A DNA stretch of 64,000 nucleotides, taken from NCBI RefSeq assembly GCF_019226825.1, contig NZ_CP076643.1, forward strand, positions 1,426,001-1,490,000, read 5' to 3'. Both the position numbers and the translations under genes were made by a program. The notes under the pieces are model-generated. The model did not search any database and was not told the origin of the DNA. It was given only the letters and a program-made list of their open reading frames with translations. Shown one piece after another: positions 48,077 through 56,966 of the stretch. Source of the DNA: Vibrio ostreae (GTDB taxonomy: Bacteria; Pseudomonadota; Gammaproteobacteria; Enterobacterales; Vibrionaceae). The stretch's first letter is position 1, and the number at the start of each line of letters is the position of its first letter.

Positions 48077-48625
48077 ATGAGTGATTTTTCCCGTTTAAAT
48101 AACCTGTTAGAGCAGCTTAAACAGAACGCTGCGCAATTAGATCGCCGCCGTGGTGAGCATCACCAACCGCTGTTTGATGAGGTGCTATTTCACTGCCACG
48201 GTAAACTGCTGACGCCATGTGTTCAGGAAGCACAAAGTACCCTGACCACTATTTTGCGTGAACAGGAGGCGGGTAAACTGACTCAGCCGCGTGCTGAATA
48301 TCTGACGGAGCGCCTCCTGGCCCAGATCAGTGCCATTCAGCGCGAGTTATCCACCCAGGCAATCCGCAAAAGTGAACCAAAACACAGCAGCTATTATCGC
48401 AAACCCATCAGCGACCTGTATCAGGAGCTTGCCCAGCACCAGGAGTGGGAACGCCGTCTGATGGAGATGGTCAGAGACAAACAATACGCCCTCGATAGCG
48501 CCCCGGCCTTCCAAAAACAAGTGGCCCAGACAGCATTGCTGACTGTTGAGCAGAGACTAAAACGCTGTCAGGATGCCAAAGCTAAAATTGAAAAACAGAT
48601 TACTTACAGAGAGAAGAACCAGTAA
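48077..48625 (+). CDS. priC: Primosomal replication protein PriC
   Basis: A 182-residue helical protein with features of PriC: LEQLKQNAAQLDRRRG, FDEVLFHCHGKLL and the C-terminal coiled segment QHQEWERRLMEMV. PriC recognises stalled forks with gaps and helps DnaB reloading. It is followed by a ybaM-type gene with a one-base overlap, the order found in E. coli. Confidence 0.85.
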   Translation: MSDFSRLNNLLEQLKQNAAQLDRRRGEHHQPLFDEVLFHCHGKLLTPCVQEAQSTLTTILREQEAGKLTQPRAEYLTERLLAQISAIQRELSTQAIRKSEPKHSSYYRKPISDLYQELAQHQEWERRLMEMVRDKQYALDSAPAFQKQVAQTALLTVEQRLKRCQDAKAKIEKQITYREKNQ

Positions 48626-48789
48626 TGAACGAGCCTAATGTTCCCCTCAGTGATGCACCGGATGAAATTAAACTGGCCGTTGATTTGATTTACCTGCTGG
48701 AAAGCAATGAGGTTGACCCTGAAGTTGCGCTCAAAGCCCTCGAATTCGTCAAGGCTGATCTGGAACACAAGATTGCTCAGTCATCCTGA
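48625..48789 (+). CDS. ybaM: DUF2496 protein YbaM
   Basis: A 54-residue protein reading APDEIKLAVDLIYLLESNEV in its centre, matching E. coli YbaM (DUF2496), which also follows priC. Its start overlaps the priC stop by one base. No membrane segment is present. Function unknown. Confidence 0.85.
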   Translation: MNEPNVPLSDAPDEIKLAVDLIYLLESNEVDPEVALKALEFVKADLEHKIAQSS

Positions 48790-48855
48790 TAAACGAGTTT
48801 ATAGCCAGAGAGTTCTTAGGCACGAGCACAACCCGCCTTCCTGCGGTCAAAAAGA

Positions 48856-48891
48856 AAAAGCGAGAGTAGCCTCTACGCCACCCTCGCTTTT
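48856..48891. terminator. Terminator after ybaM
   Basis: A 9-bp outer stem (AAAAGCGAG / CTCGCTTTT) with an 18-base loop between convergent genes, with flanking A and T runs. Confidence 0.65.
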
Positions 48892-48941
48892 CGCACTGTC
48901 AGTAATTCAGCTCACTATGGGCAGAACGTCCGTCAACAGAC

Positions 48942-49955
48942 TTACCATTCCACACACACCTTTCCAAAGTGTTGCCCGCTGGCCTGATAAGCAAAAGCTT
49001 CGGCCAGTTGCTCAAACCGGAACGTTTTGTCGATAACCGGGCGCAAACCATTTTGCTCAAGCGCAGTGATAAACTCCTGCTGATCCTGGCGACTGGCAAC
49101 GATCAACCCCTGCAAACGGCCCTGTTTAGCCATCAGGGTCGCGGTCGGTAAATCACCCTGCACGCCGGTCAGCACACCAATCAGGGCGATATGACCGCCG
49201 ACTCTGATTGCATTGATTGACTGAGCAAGGGTGCCGGGACCACCCACTTCCACCACATGATCCACCCCCAGCCCGTCAGTCATTCGCAGCACTTCCTGTG
49301 CCCACTCAGGTTGGGTGCGATAGTTGATCACGTCATCGGCGCCCAAAGCCTTCACCTTGGCCAGTTTTTCATCAGAAGACGACGTTGCAATTACCCGGGC
49401 GCCCATGGCTTTAGCAATCTGAATTGCTGCGATCGAAACTCCGCCGGTACCCAGGGTTAACACAGTGGCCCCCGCTTTCAGCTGGCCATCAACCACCAAC
49501 GCACGCCATGCCGTCAGTGCAGCCGTCGTAATCGTGGCCGATTCAGCATGACTCCAGCCTTGCGGAGCTTTGGTGAATGCGTTAACCGGTCGCACAACAA
49601 ACTCAGCTGCCATACCTTGTACGCCATCGCCCGGCGTATGCCCAAAGTGACCAACACCCGCAAATGCTTTACCCGCCACCCAGTTGGGAAAGAAGGTCGA
49701 CACCACACTGTCACCCACAGCAAATTCCATCACACCATCACCGATAGCTTCAACAATACCTGCGCCATCCGACATCAGGATACGATCCGCTTCTGTCGGT
49801 ACTGTGCCATTTGCAACCAGCAGATCATGGAAATTCAGTGAACTTGCTTTGATCGCGACCCGGATCTCGCCCGGACCAGGCTGACCAGGATCGGCAACTT
49901 CACTGACAACTATCTGTTCAAGACCACCGGGTTGAGTCAACGTTAACGCTTTCAT
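48942..49955 (-). CDS. MDR-family NADPH quinone oxidoreductase / enoyl reductase
   Basis: A 337-residue medium-chain dehydrogenase. The N-terminal GroES-like part includes SLNFHDLLVANG, the nucleotide fold has the LGTGGVSIAAIQIAKA motif (about 165-182), and ADDVINYRT follows. Zinc-ligand cysteines are absent, which fits the zinc-free quinone reductase branch. AAGG before the ATG at 49955 decides the start. The natural substrate cannot be told. Confidence 0.75.
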   Translation of the reverse strand: MKALTLTQPGGLEQIVVSEVADPGQPGPGEIRVAIKASSLNFHDLLVANGTVPTEADRILMSDGAGIVEAIGDGVMEFAVGDSVVSTFFPNWVAGKAFAGVGHFGHTPGDGVQGMAAEFVVRPVNAFTKAPQGWSHAESATITTAALTAWRALVVDGQLKAGATVLTLGTGGVSIAAIQIAKAMGARVIATSSSDEKLAKVKALGADDVINYRTQPEWAQEVLRMTDGLGVDHVVEVGGPGTLAQSINAIRVGGHIALIGVLTGVQGDLPTATLMAKQGRLQGLIVASRQDQQEFITALEQNGLRPVIDKTFRFEQLAEAFAYQASGQHFGKVCVEW

Positions 49956-50202
49956 GAAACCTTCCTTCAATTGTAATTACGCCTATTCAGGACCAAGAAT
50001 GCAATGGGCATCACTGTAGCAATGGATAGCACTGTAGCAATAAATACCGCAGTTTTCGAATGCCAGCGGATTCAGTGATGCATGCAAAAGCCGTTCATTT
50101 CTCTTCATCCGCAATGCGGCGATTGTCTGTAAACAACAGCGAAAAGTGTTACTATTCCGGCTAATAGAAAACCACCACAGCATTCAAGGGGTTCCAGTTT
50201 AT

Positions 50203-51012
50203 ATGAAAGTGATAAGCTTTAACATCAACGGCTTGCGAGCACGCTTGCATCAACTGCAGGCGGTGATCGACAAACACCAGCCGGACGTGATCGGCCTGCA
50301 GGAAATTAAAGTACACGATGAGGCATTCCCGTTAGCGGATGTCGAAGCGATGGGCTACAAAGTTTACTTCCACGGCCAGAAAGCACATTACGGAGTGGCC
50401 ATGCTATGTAAGCAAGAGCCGATTGAAGTGCGCAAAGGTTTCCCGACCGACAGTGAAGAACACCAGAAGCGCATGATTATGGCCACCTTCCTCAATGAGC
50501 AAGGTGAAAAAGTGACCGTGCTCAACGGTTACTTCCCGCAAGGCGACAGCATTCATCACGAAACTAAGTTTCCGTACAAGCGTCAGTTCTACCGCGACCT
50601 CATGACCTACCTGCATGATTACCATACCCCTGATGACCAGTTAATCGTGATGGGTGATATCAACATCAGCCCTATCGATCTTGATATCGGTATTGGCGAA
50701 CCGAACCGTAAGCGCTGGCTGAAAACCGGTAAGTGCTCGTTCCAGCCGGAAGAGCGCGAGTGGTTGCATACATTGCTGAACTGGGGCTTTGAGGACACAT
50801 TCCGTAAGTTGCACCCTTCAGTCGACGACCAGTTTTCGTGGTTTGATTACCGCTCTCGCGGCTTCGATGATAACCGCGGACTGCGGATTGACGTGATTCT
50901 GGCGACACCGGCCTTGGCGGCGAAATGTAGCGAATCCGGAATTGATTATGAGCTGCGTGGTATCGATAAGCCATCCGATCACGCGCCGATCTGGTCGACC
51001 TTCAGCGCTTAA
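50203..51012 (+). CDS. xthA: Exonuclease III XthA
   Basis: A 269-residue apurinic endonuclease/3'-5' exonuclease of base excision repair. Metal and catalytic motifs: [40 protein letters not shown] and SDHAPIW. The ATG at 50203 aligns with the conserved start [10 protein letters not shown]; upstream in-frame Met is non-conserved. Confidence 0.96.
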   Translation: MKVISFNINGLRARLHQLQAVIDKHQPDVIGLQEIKVHDEAFPLADVEAMGYKVYFHGQKAHYGVAMLCKQEPIEVRKGFPTDSEEHQKRMIMATFLNEQGEKVTVLNGYFPQGDSIHHETKFPYKRQFYRDLMTYLHDYHTPDDQLIVMGDINISPIDLDIGIGEPNRKRWLKTGKCSFQPEEREWLHTLLNWGFEDTFRKLHPSVDDQFSWFDYRSRGFDDNRGLRIDVILATPALAAKCSESGIDYELRGIDKPSDHAPIWSTFSA

Positions 51013-51036
51013 TCTGGGTTCAACCCTCACGTGAGC

Positions 51037-51080
51037 ACAAATACAAATAGCCCTGCAGATGCAGGGCTATTTGTATTTGT
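51037..51080. terminator. Very strong bidirectional terminator
   Basis: A perfect 21-bp inverted repeat with a two-base centre (arms begin ACAAATACAAATAGCCCTG at 51037 and close at 51080). A- and T-rich outer arms give U-tracts in both directions between convergent xthA and artM. Confidence 0.85.
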
Positions 51081-51107
51081 CTCTTTCTGTTCACTAACCG
51101 ATAGGCA

Positions 51108-51785
51108 TTAACTCAGTGGGCGCAAATAAGCCAGAAAACGTTTTTCGGCTTGTTTGAAACACCAGATGATGATAAAGGTCAGGCACATGTAGAACAGACC
51201 TGCCGTCAGGAAAGACTCAAAAGGTGCATAGTAGCGCGAGTTAACCAGACGAGCGGCGCCGGTTAAATCCATAATGGTTACGATACCCGCGACCGCACTA
51301 CCGTGAACCATAAAGATCACTTCATTGCTGTAGGCCGGCAGTGCGCGGCGCAATGCACTTGGCAAGATAATGCGGCGATAAATCTTCCAGGTCCCCATAC
51401 CGTAAGCTTTAGCGGCTTCCACTTCACCTTTTGGCAGGCCATTGATGGCGCCGCGGATGATTTCTGCTGTATAAGCAGAGGTGTTAAACACAAATGACAC
51501 CAGCGCGCAGAACCAGGCGTTTTCCCACAGAGTATCTTTAACCGGGAAAAACTGGTCCATACCGTAGTAAATCAGGTACAGCTGCACCAGCAGCGGGGTA
51601 CCGCGGAAAAAGTAGATATAAGCCCATGCCGGAGCGTTAAACAGATAATTGCGGCTGTTGCGTGCAATCGCTAACGGAATAGCGATGCTCAGACCGATAA
51701 TTAACGACAGACCAACCAGCCATACCGTGGTCCACAGGCCGCTGAAGTAGATAGGTAAACTATCAATGATTAATGAAAAGTCCAT
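51108..51785 (-). CDS. artM: Arginine ABC transporter permease ArtM
   Basis: A 225-residue inner membrane permease of the His/Glu/Gln/Arg family. The EAA motif is in EAAKAYGMGTWKIYRRIILP; five helices are seen. FFRGTPLLVQLYLIYYG is a typical opening loop. It starts two bases after artQ and ends the operon, before the strong terminator. Confidence 0.88.
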   Translation of the reverse strand: MDFSLIIDSLPIYFSGLWTTVWLVGLSLIIGLSIAIPLAIARNSRNYLFNAPAWAYIYFFRGTPLLVQLYLIYYGMDQFFPVKDTLWENAWFCALVSFVFNTSAYTAEIIRGAINGLPKGEVEAAKAYGMGTWKIYRRIILPSALRRALPAYSNEVIFMVHGSAVAGIVTIMDLTGAARLVNSRYYAPFESFLTAGLFYMCLTFIIIWCFKQAEKRFLAYLRPLS

Positions 51786-51787
51786 AT

Positions 51788-52528
51788 CTACCTCATATGA
51801 ATACTGAATTTGCGTTCAACCAGTTTCAGTAAACCGGTAGAAATGCTGGTAAAGACCAAAAAGATGATCGACACCGCCATGTAAAAAGTGAACGGCATTT
51901 TCGTTGAACCGGCAGCGAGCGAGCTGACCCGCACCATGTCTTCCAGACCGATGATTGAAACCAGAGCGGTGGTTTTCAGCAGTACCAGCCAGTTGTTACC
52001 GAAACCCGGTAAGGCGTGACGTACCATCTGCGGCAGCAGAATACGGCGGAACGCCAGCACTGAGCTCATGCCATACGCTTTAGCGGCTTCCATTTCGCCT
52101 TTGTCGACCGCCATGATCGCACCACGAAATGTCTCAGCCATGTAGGCACCGAAGATAAATCCGATCGTCAGTACACCGGCGATAAACGGACTGACATCAA
52201 TGTAATCCGGCAGATAAGAAACCCACTCGTGATTCGGATCACTGGAAGTGAACCAGTTATTCAGCCACTCATTGATGGCATACAAGCTGTTGTTAAGCAG
52301 GATCTGTCCGCCAAAGAAAATCAACATCATCAGCACCAGATCCGGGATGCCGCGAATAATAGTGGTGTAAACGGTCGCGACTGCGCGCGCCGAACGATAA
52401 GGTGACATTTTGGCAAGTGCACCCAACATACCAAGTACCATCGCAAGCAGCAGTGATAACAACGCCACTTCGATGGTCAGAACCGCCCCATTTAGAATAG
52501 AGGCTTCATATCCCTGTAAATCCAGCAT
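51788..52528 (-). CDS. artQ: Arginine ABC transporter permease ArtQ
   Basis: A 246-residue permease with the EAA loop MEAAKAYGMSSVLAFRRILLPQ and the IRGIPDLVLMMLIFFGG segment. It pairs with ArtM to form the membrane channel. A 218-base gap containing a hairpin lies between it and the binding-protein gene, a common way to keep the permease level below that of the binding protein. Confidence 0.88.
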   Translation of the reverse strand: MLDLQGYEASILNGAVLTIEVALLSLLLAMVLGMLGALAKMSPYRSARAVATVYTTIIRGIPDLVLMMLIFFGGQILLNNSLYAINEWLNNWFTSSDPNHEWVSYLPDYIDVSPFIAGVLTIGFIFGAYMAETFRGAIMAVDKGEMEAAKAYGMSSVLAFRRILLPQMVRHALPGFGNNWLVLLKTTALVSIIGLEDMVRVSSLAAGSTKMPFTFYMAVSIIFLVFTSISTGLLKLVERKFSIHMR

Positions 52529-52631
52529 AAAAAATGTTTCCTAGTCCTAGGGTCAATCCGGTTAACTCAATGGATTCGCTGTTCTCTCGAAAGAGTCATG
52601 TTAGTCACACAGGATCACCTGACCCTAAACA

Positions 52632-52675
52632 CCTGGTTGCCGGGTACTGCTACGAACTAGGAGCCAGCAACCAGG
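52632..52675. other. Intercistronic hairpin between binding protein and permease genes
   Basis: A 9-bp stem (CCTGGTTGC / GCAACCAGG) that extends imperfectly to about 12 bp, in a 218-base gap inside the art operon. It has no T-run. Differential mRNA stability or attenuation is likely. Confidence 0.55.
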
Positions 52676-52746
52676 AATGCCTTCTGTCTTTCAGCGCGGC
52701 CTTATGGCCGGCAGCCCAGCATTACCACTGGAGACAAGCGGGCTAA

Positions 52747-53523
52747 TTATTCACCGTAAACGTCGTACTTAAAGTACTTCGCCGCGATCTTCTGGTATTC
52801 ACCTTTGCTACGCAGCGCGTCGATTGCTGCGTTCAGTTTGTCCGTCAGATCTTTATCTTGTTTGCGAGTCGCGATACCGAAACCTTCACCAAACCATTTT
52901 GGATCAGTCAGAGAAGGGCCAACGAATTCGTAGTTTTCGCCACCTTCTTTGTTCAGCACGCCATCTTCCAGCGCTGAAGCATCGCCCAGTACAGCGGCAA
53001 TACGACCGTTTGCCAAGTCAAGGTAAGCTTCATCAAATGAACCGTAACGAACAATTTCTACCGAGTCACCATAGTTATCTGTCAGGTATTTGTCGTGAGT
53101 AGTCGCACGCTGCACACCAATTTTCACACCTTTCAGACCATCAGCAGAAAAATCCAGGTTAGCGCCTTTCTTAGCGATAAATTTATTTGGAATCAACGCG
53201 TACTTATGAGTAAAGTCGACCTTCTTACGACGTTCGTCAGTGATAGACATCGCCGCAATAATCGCATCGTACTTACGCGCCAGCAGTGACGGAATAATAC
53301 CGTCCCAGTCCTGAGGGACGATCTTACATTGCACCTGCATTTCTGCGCACAATGCATTGGCCATATCCACATCAAAACCCTGCAGTGAACCATCTGCTTC
53401 AGTCCAGCTGAACGGCGGGTACGCGCCTTCAATACCGAAGCGTACGGTTGTCCATTCTTTAGCCTGTGCAACACCTGTTGCAGCTGTCGCGGCTAATGCT
53501 GCCACTAGTAACCACTTTTTCAT
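52747..53523 (-). CDS. artJ: Arginine-binding periplasmic protein
   Basis: A 258-residue type 2 periplasmic binding protein. The signal peptide ends AAATAATGVAQA. EGAYPPFSWTEADGSLQGFDVDMANALC holds the amino-acid ligand contacts, and ITDERRKKVDFT follows. AGGAG at seven bases favours the MKKW start at 53523. It binds arginine or a related basic amino acid; symbols artI and artJ are both possible. Confidence 0.85.
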   Translation of the reverse strand: MKKWLLVAALAATAATGVAQAKEWTTVRFGIEGAYPPFSWTEADGSLQGFDVDMANALCAEMQVQCKIVPQDWDGIIPSLLARKYDAIIAAMSITDERRKKVDFTHKYALIPNKFIAKKGANLDFSADGLKGVKIGVQRATTHDKYLTDNYGDSVEIVRYGSFDEAYLDLANGRIAAVLGDASALEDGVLNKEGGENYEFVGPSLTDPKWFGEGFGIATRKQDKDLTDKLNAAIDALRSKGEYQKIAAKYFKYDVYGE

Positions 53524-53669
53524 TTCCATACTCCTGTGATCGTATTGTTTTGTTTATAAAATTTTTAATTAAAAAAATTAGTATAGGTGAACTGTCCGTC
53601 GCTGCCGTCTTACATCCTGTGCAGACCACATGACTCCTCTGCTTTATCGTCGGTACGAAGGCAATAAAC

Positions 53670-54440
53670 TCAGTAAATCGAGGAAATAAACTGCTTCAGA
53701 CGCTGTGAATCCGGATTCTTAAATAATTTAGCCGGATCACCCTGCTCTTCAACCCGTCCCTGATGCAAGAACATCACGTGGTTAGACACATCGCGGGCAA
53801 ACGCCATTTCATGCGTCACCACCAGCATGGTGCGGCCTTCTTCGGCCAAGTCCCGCATTACGCCTAAAACCTCACCAACCAACTCGGGATCGAGAGCTGA
53901 TGTCGGTTCATCAAACAGCATCACTTCCGGATCGACAGCTAAAGCCCGCGCAATCGCGGCACGTTGCTGCTGACCACCGGACAGGTGACCCGGATAATAA
54001 TCACGCCGTTCGTATAAACCTACTTTTTTCAGCAATAGTTCGGCATTTTCAATAGCTTGTGCTTTAGGTACACCAAGAACGTGCACCGGAGCTTCAATCA
54101 CGTTCTCCAGTACCGTCATGTGTGACCACAGATTGAAGCCCTGAAAAACCATCGCCAGGCGTGAACGGATACGCTGCACCTGTTTTTCATTGGCTGGTGA
54201 AGAGTGACCCTGACGGTCTTTCTTCATCTGAATTTGTTCGCCCTTAACCCAAATATCCCCTGCTGTCGGGGTTTCGAGCAAGTTAATGCATCTTAGAAAG
54301 GTACTTTTACCCGAGCCGGATGATCCGATAATCGAAATTACGTCACCCTTGTGAGCCTGAAGAGAAATGCCCTTCAGTACTTCATTCTGGCCAAAAGTTT
54401 TGTGCAGGTCTTTTATATCCAGCGCTGGTACATCTGTCAT
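53670..54440 (-). CDS. artP: Arginine ABC transporter ATP-binding protein ArtP
   Basis: A 256-residue ABC ATPase. Walker A is GSSGSGKST, the signature LSGGQQQRAAIARAL, Walker B VMLFDEPTSALDPE and the switch His is in VVTHEM. The insert QMKKDRQGHSSPANEK is typical of the polar amino-acid family. It is the first gene of the art operon, preceded by a candidate ARG box. Confidence 0.9.
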   Translation of the reverse strand: MTDVPALDIKDLHKTFGQNEVLKGISLQAHKGDVISIIGSSGSGKSTFLRCINLLETPTAGDIWVKGEQIQMKKDRQGHSSPANEKQVQRIRSRLAMVFQGFNLWSHMTVLENVIEAPVHVLGVPKAQAIENAELLLKKVGLYERRDYYPGHLSGGQQQRAAIARALAVDPEVMLFDEPTSALDPELVGEVLGVMRDLAEEGRTMLVVTHEMAFARDVSNHVMFLHQGRVEEQGDPAKLFKNPDSQRLKQFISSIY

Positions 54441-55046
54441 GCGCTCTAACTCCCTGAATTTTATATCTGTCGAGCTTTCGCTCTTAATTTTCGATACAAA
54501 CTAGCATTGTCACCCTTAACATGCAACAAATTATTAACCTGCAAAACAATGATATTTAGTTGTTTTATCTGAGTATAAATTCATATTTTAGCCAATTCAT
54601 CTTCAAAATACGCATATAAACACATTGTACAAGCACAATATTCCACTCAGATTCATTAACATTTTCGTAAAAACACGAACTGGTACTAAATTTATCATTA
54701 ACACATTTCACGTTTTGCTAAATGTCTGTGTTCCACTTTGGAAATGGTAGTAAACATTACACACTGAAATATATTTTCCTGATGACTGAACGTTATGTGG
54801 CTGATTTCTCTCCCAATATGTAGCTTTCTTTCATTTCGCTTCTTTACCTGATCAAGATCAATCAGCCTCCGATTTAAGCACGTTAAACTCGCCACTAATA
54901 AAAGTATTAATAATACCATCCACTTTATGGGGTTAACTGTCTCCGCACCGGCTCTCAGCCCGTGCGGTCAAGGTTTCACCCTGTGTACAACGACGTGTTT
55001 TTCAAAATTAAATCAAAAATTACTTACTTTTAAATATGAGGAATCT
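54441..55046. other. Divergent gene-free region before artP and the DUF3360 gene
   Basis: About 600 bases, AT-rich, without a supported gene. It holds the artP promoter with a candidate ARG box and, toward 55046, the promoter of the DUF3360 gene. A frame from 54927 to the DUF3360 start has no conserved content. Confidence 0.55.
54567..54585. promoter_or_regulatory. Candidate ARG box upstream of artP
   Basis: TGAGTATAAATTCA matches the ArgR consensus TGAATWWWWATTCA with one change. It is about 130 bases upstream of artP. A second good box at the usual 3-base spacing was not found. Confidence 0.45.
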
Positions 55047-56591
55047 ATGTCAGACGTAGCCAACCTAGAGCGCTCAGACATCGACACACAGAGCTACAGT
55101 GAGCTCCATCGTCCTGCATCTGAGTTTGCAAGCCGTTCCGATTATCTTGATCACGAACTGCAGATCATGAAACCGCGCCGTTTCGGTCTCAATTTGCCCG
55201 GACGTGATTTTCGTTTTGAACTGGAAGACCTGGTCCCCGCTCTGGCTGGTACTATCGGTATTATCGCGATGTATTCTGCGGTGATGATGTCCTGGGCCGA
55301 TGGCCTGACTCAAGCCTGGGACCATATTAACCTCGGTAAAGAGTTCGCGATCGAAGTCTCCCGGGTAGAAATGCTGCTGCCAGCACTGTTTTTCTGTGTG
55401 CTGGCCTCTGGCTTTATTAACCCCAAAGCCAACCTGGCAGGCAACCACGGACCAATGATCCCTCTTATCGGCTCTATTGCACTGGCCGGTGCCCACCCTC
55501 TTGCATTGGCTATCCTGCTTGGCGTATTCGGTTTACTGCTGAGCTACTTTAAGGGTGGCTCCAAGCTGGTCAACCTGACCTCTGAAGGCACTGCCGGTGG
55601 TCTGCTCATCTTCCTTGGTTTTACCGGTACCATGAGTCAGATTACTTCGATTCAAACCTGGGCCACCAACCTGCAGTCTGCGGATGTCGTGGCGGGAAGC
55701 ATGGGCTATGTCGGCTTAGTCGTACTGGGCATCAACATCGTTATCTACGCGATTCTGGCCAAGTTAAGTCTGCGCTGGCTGGCTATCCCGGTCTGTGCAA
55801 TGAGCGGGCTGCTGATCGCCATGGTATTTGGCGCGGGTTTTGATTTGCGTTTTGAAACCCAGATGGGTCTGCCAAACCTGAACCCGGTCTACTGGTGGGG
55901 ATCAACGACAGAAGGCTGGATGCTGGGTCTGCCAAATCTGCAACACTTCATCGCTTCGCTGCCGTTTGCCATCCTCGCCGTTGCAATGTGGTCACCGGAC
56001 TTTCTGGGTCACCGAATCTTCCAGGAGCTCAACTATCCGCGTAAGACTGAAAAAGTGCTGATGGACGTCGATGACACCATGACCATGTGTTCCGTTCGTC
56101 AAATGGTGGGCACGGCACTGGGTGGCGGTAACATCACTTCGTCATGGGGCACCTATATGATTCCTGCGGCTATCGCTAAACGTCCGATTCCCGGTGGCGC
56201 TATTATTCTCGGTCTGCTGGTCATGACCATCGCTATTCTTGGCTTCCCGATGGACGTTGCCGTCTGGCCACCGGTCATGCGCTGTGCCCTGCTGGTTGGC
56301 GTGTTCCTGCCCCTGCTGGAAGCAGGCATGCAAATGATTAAAGACACCAAATCGTCACAAGCAGCTGGTATCTGTATTTTCGGCTCAGCCGTGGTTAACC
56401 CGGTTCTTGCCTGGGCACTGACGATGCTGCTGGATAACAACGGTTTGATTGGTGACAAAGAGCGCGCCGCTAAGCTTTCCTTTGTTGATAAAGTGATCAT
56501 TCCGGGTGGTGTGTTAATTATCTGTTTAGTGGCTATGCTTGCTGTGGGCATGCTAGAGAGCCAGTACGGCTTGCAAGCATGGCTGCACTGA
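55047..56591 (+). CDS. DUF3360 family membrane transporter
   Basis: A 514-residue multi-pass protein (about 12 helices) after an acidic soluble N-terminus of about 70 residues. GNHGPMIPLIGSIALAGAHPLALAIL and GFTGTMSQITSI mark the DUF3360 family, related in fold to NCS2/SulP carriers. GAGGAA before the ATG at 55047 decides the start. The substrate is unknown. A terminator follows. It occupies the place beside pflB where E. coli has focA, but it is not a formate channel by sequence. Confidence 0.75.
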   Translation: MSDVANLERSDIDTQSYSELHRPASEFASRSDYLDHELQIMKPRRFGLNLPGRDFRFELEDLVPALAGTIGIIAMYSAVMMSWADGLTQAWDHINLGKEFAIEVSRVEMLLPALFFCVLASGFINPKANLAGNHGPMIPLIGSIALAGAHPLALAILLGVFGLLLSYFKGGSKLVNLTSEGTAGGLLIFLGFTGTMSQITSIQTWATNLQSADVVAGSMGYVGLVVLGINIVIYAILAKLSLRWLAIPVCAMSGLLIAMVFGAGFDLRFETQMGLPNLNPVYWWGSTTEGWMLGLPNLQHFIASLPFAILAVAMWSPDFLGHRIFQELNYPRKTEKVLMDVDDTMTMCSVRQMVGTALGGGNITSSWGTYMIPAAIAKRPIPGGAIILGLLVMTIAILGFPMDVAVWPPVMRCALLVGVFLPLLEAGMQMIKDTKSSQAAGICIFGSAVVNPVLAWALTMLLDNNGLIGDKERAAKLSFVDKVIIPGGVLIICLVAMLAVGMLESQYGLQAWLH

Positions 56592-56673
56592 TAGGCGACA
56601 TGAATCAACCGCATTGATAGCGCTTCGGCCTGTGACTTTAAAGTGGCTGACCGCAGTGAATTCAGCAACATTC

Positions 56674-56698
56674 TTGGGTAGTGCCAGTCACTACCCAA
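56674..56698 (+). terminator. Terminator after the DUF3360 gene
   Basis: A 10-bp stem (TTGGGTAGTG / CACTACCCAA) with a 5-base loop, then a T-rich tract. Confidence 0.75.
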
Positions 56699-56966
56699 AC
56701 TTTATTTTAATTTTTTAACTTTTATTGATTTAGTTTAAGGTTTGCGGATTTTTTTTAGCTTAAATTGTCAATCAAGGGAAACAAATACCAATATCTATAT
56801 TCAAACAGGTGAGTATCTTTTTCGTGAAGTGAACTAGGATACCAAATTAAATTTGAATACAGATATTGTTATTAAGAGTGTACTGCTTCTCTCCTGTCAG
56901 AGAGATAGCTGGCTCAACGGCGAAACAGTACGTATATTTTTTTGCTACTAAAAAGGTAGGTATGTC
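56699..56966. promoter_or_regulatory. pflB upstream region
   Basis: About 270 bases with no gene, AT-rich. A possible weak FNR site, TTGAT-TTAG-TTTAA (56725-56738), keeps only the left half perfectly. AAAAGGTAGGT before 56967 is the ribosome site. Confidence 0.4.
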
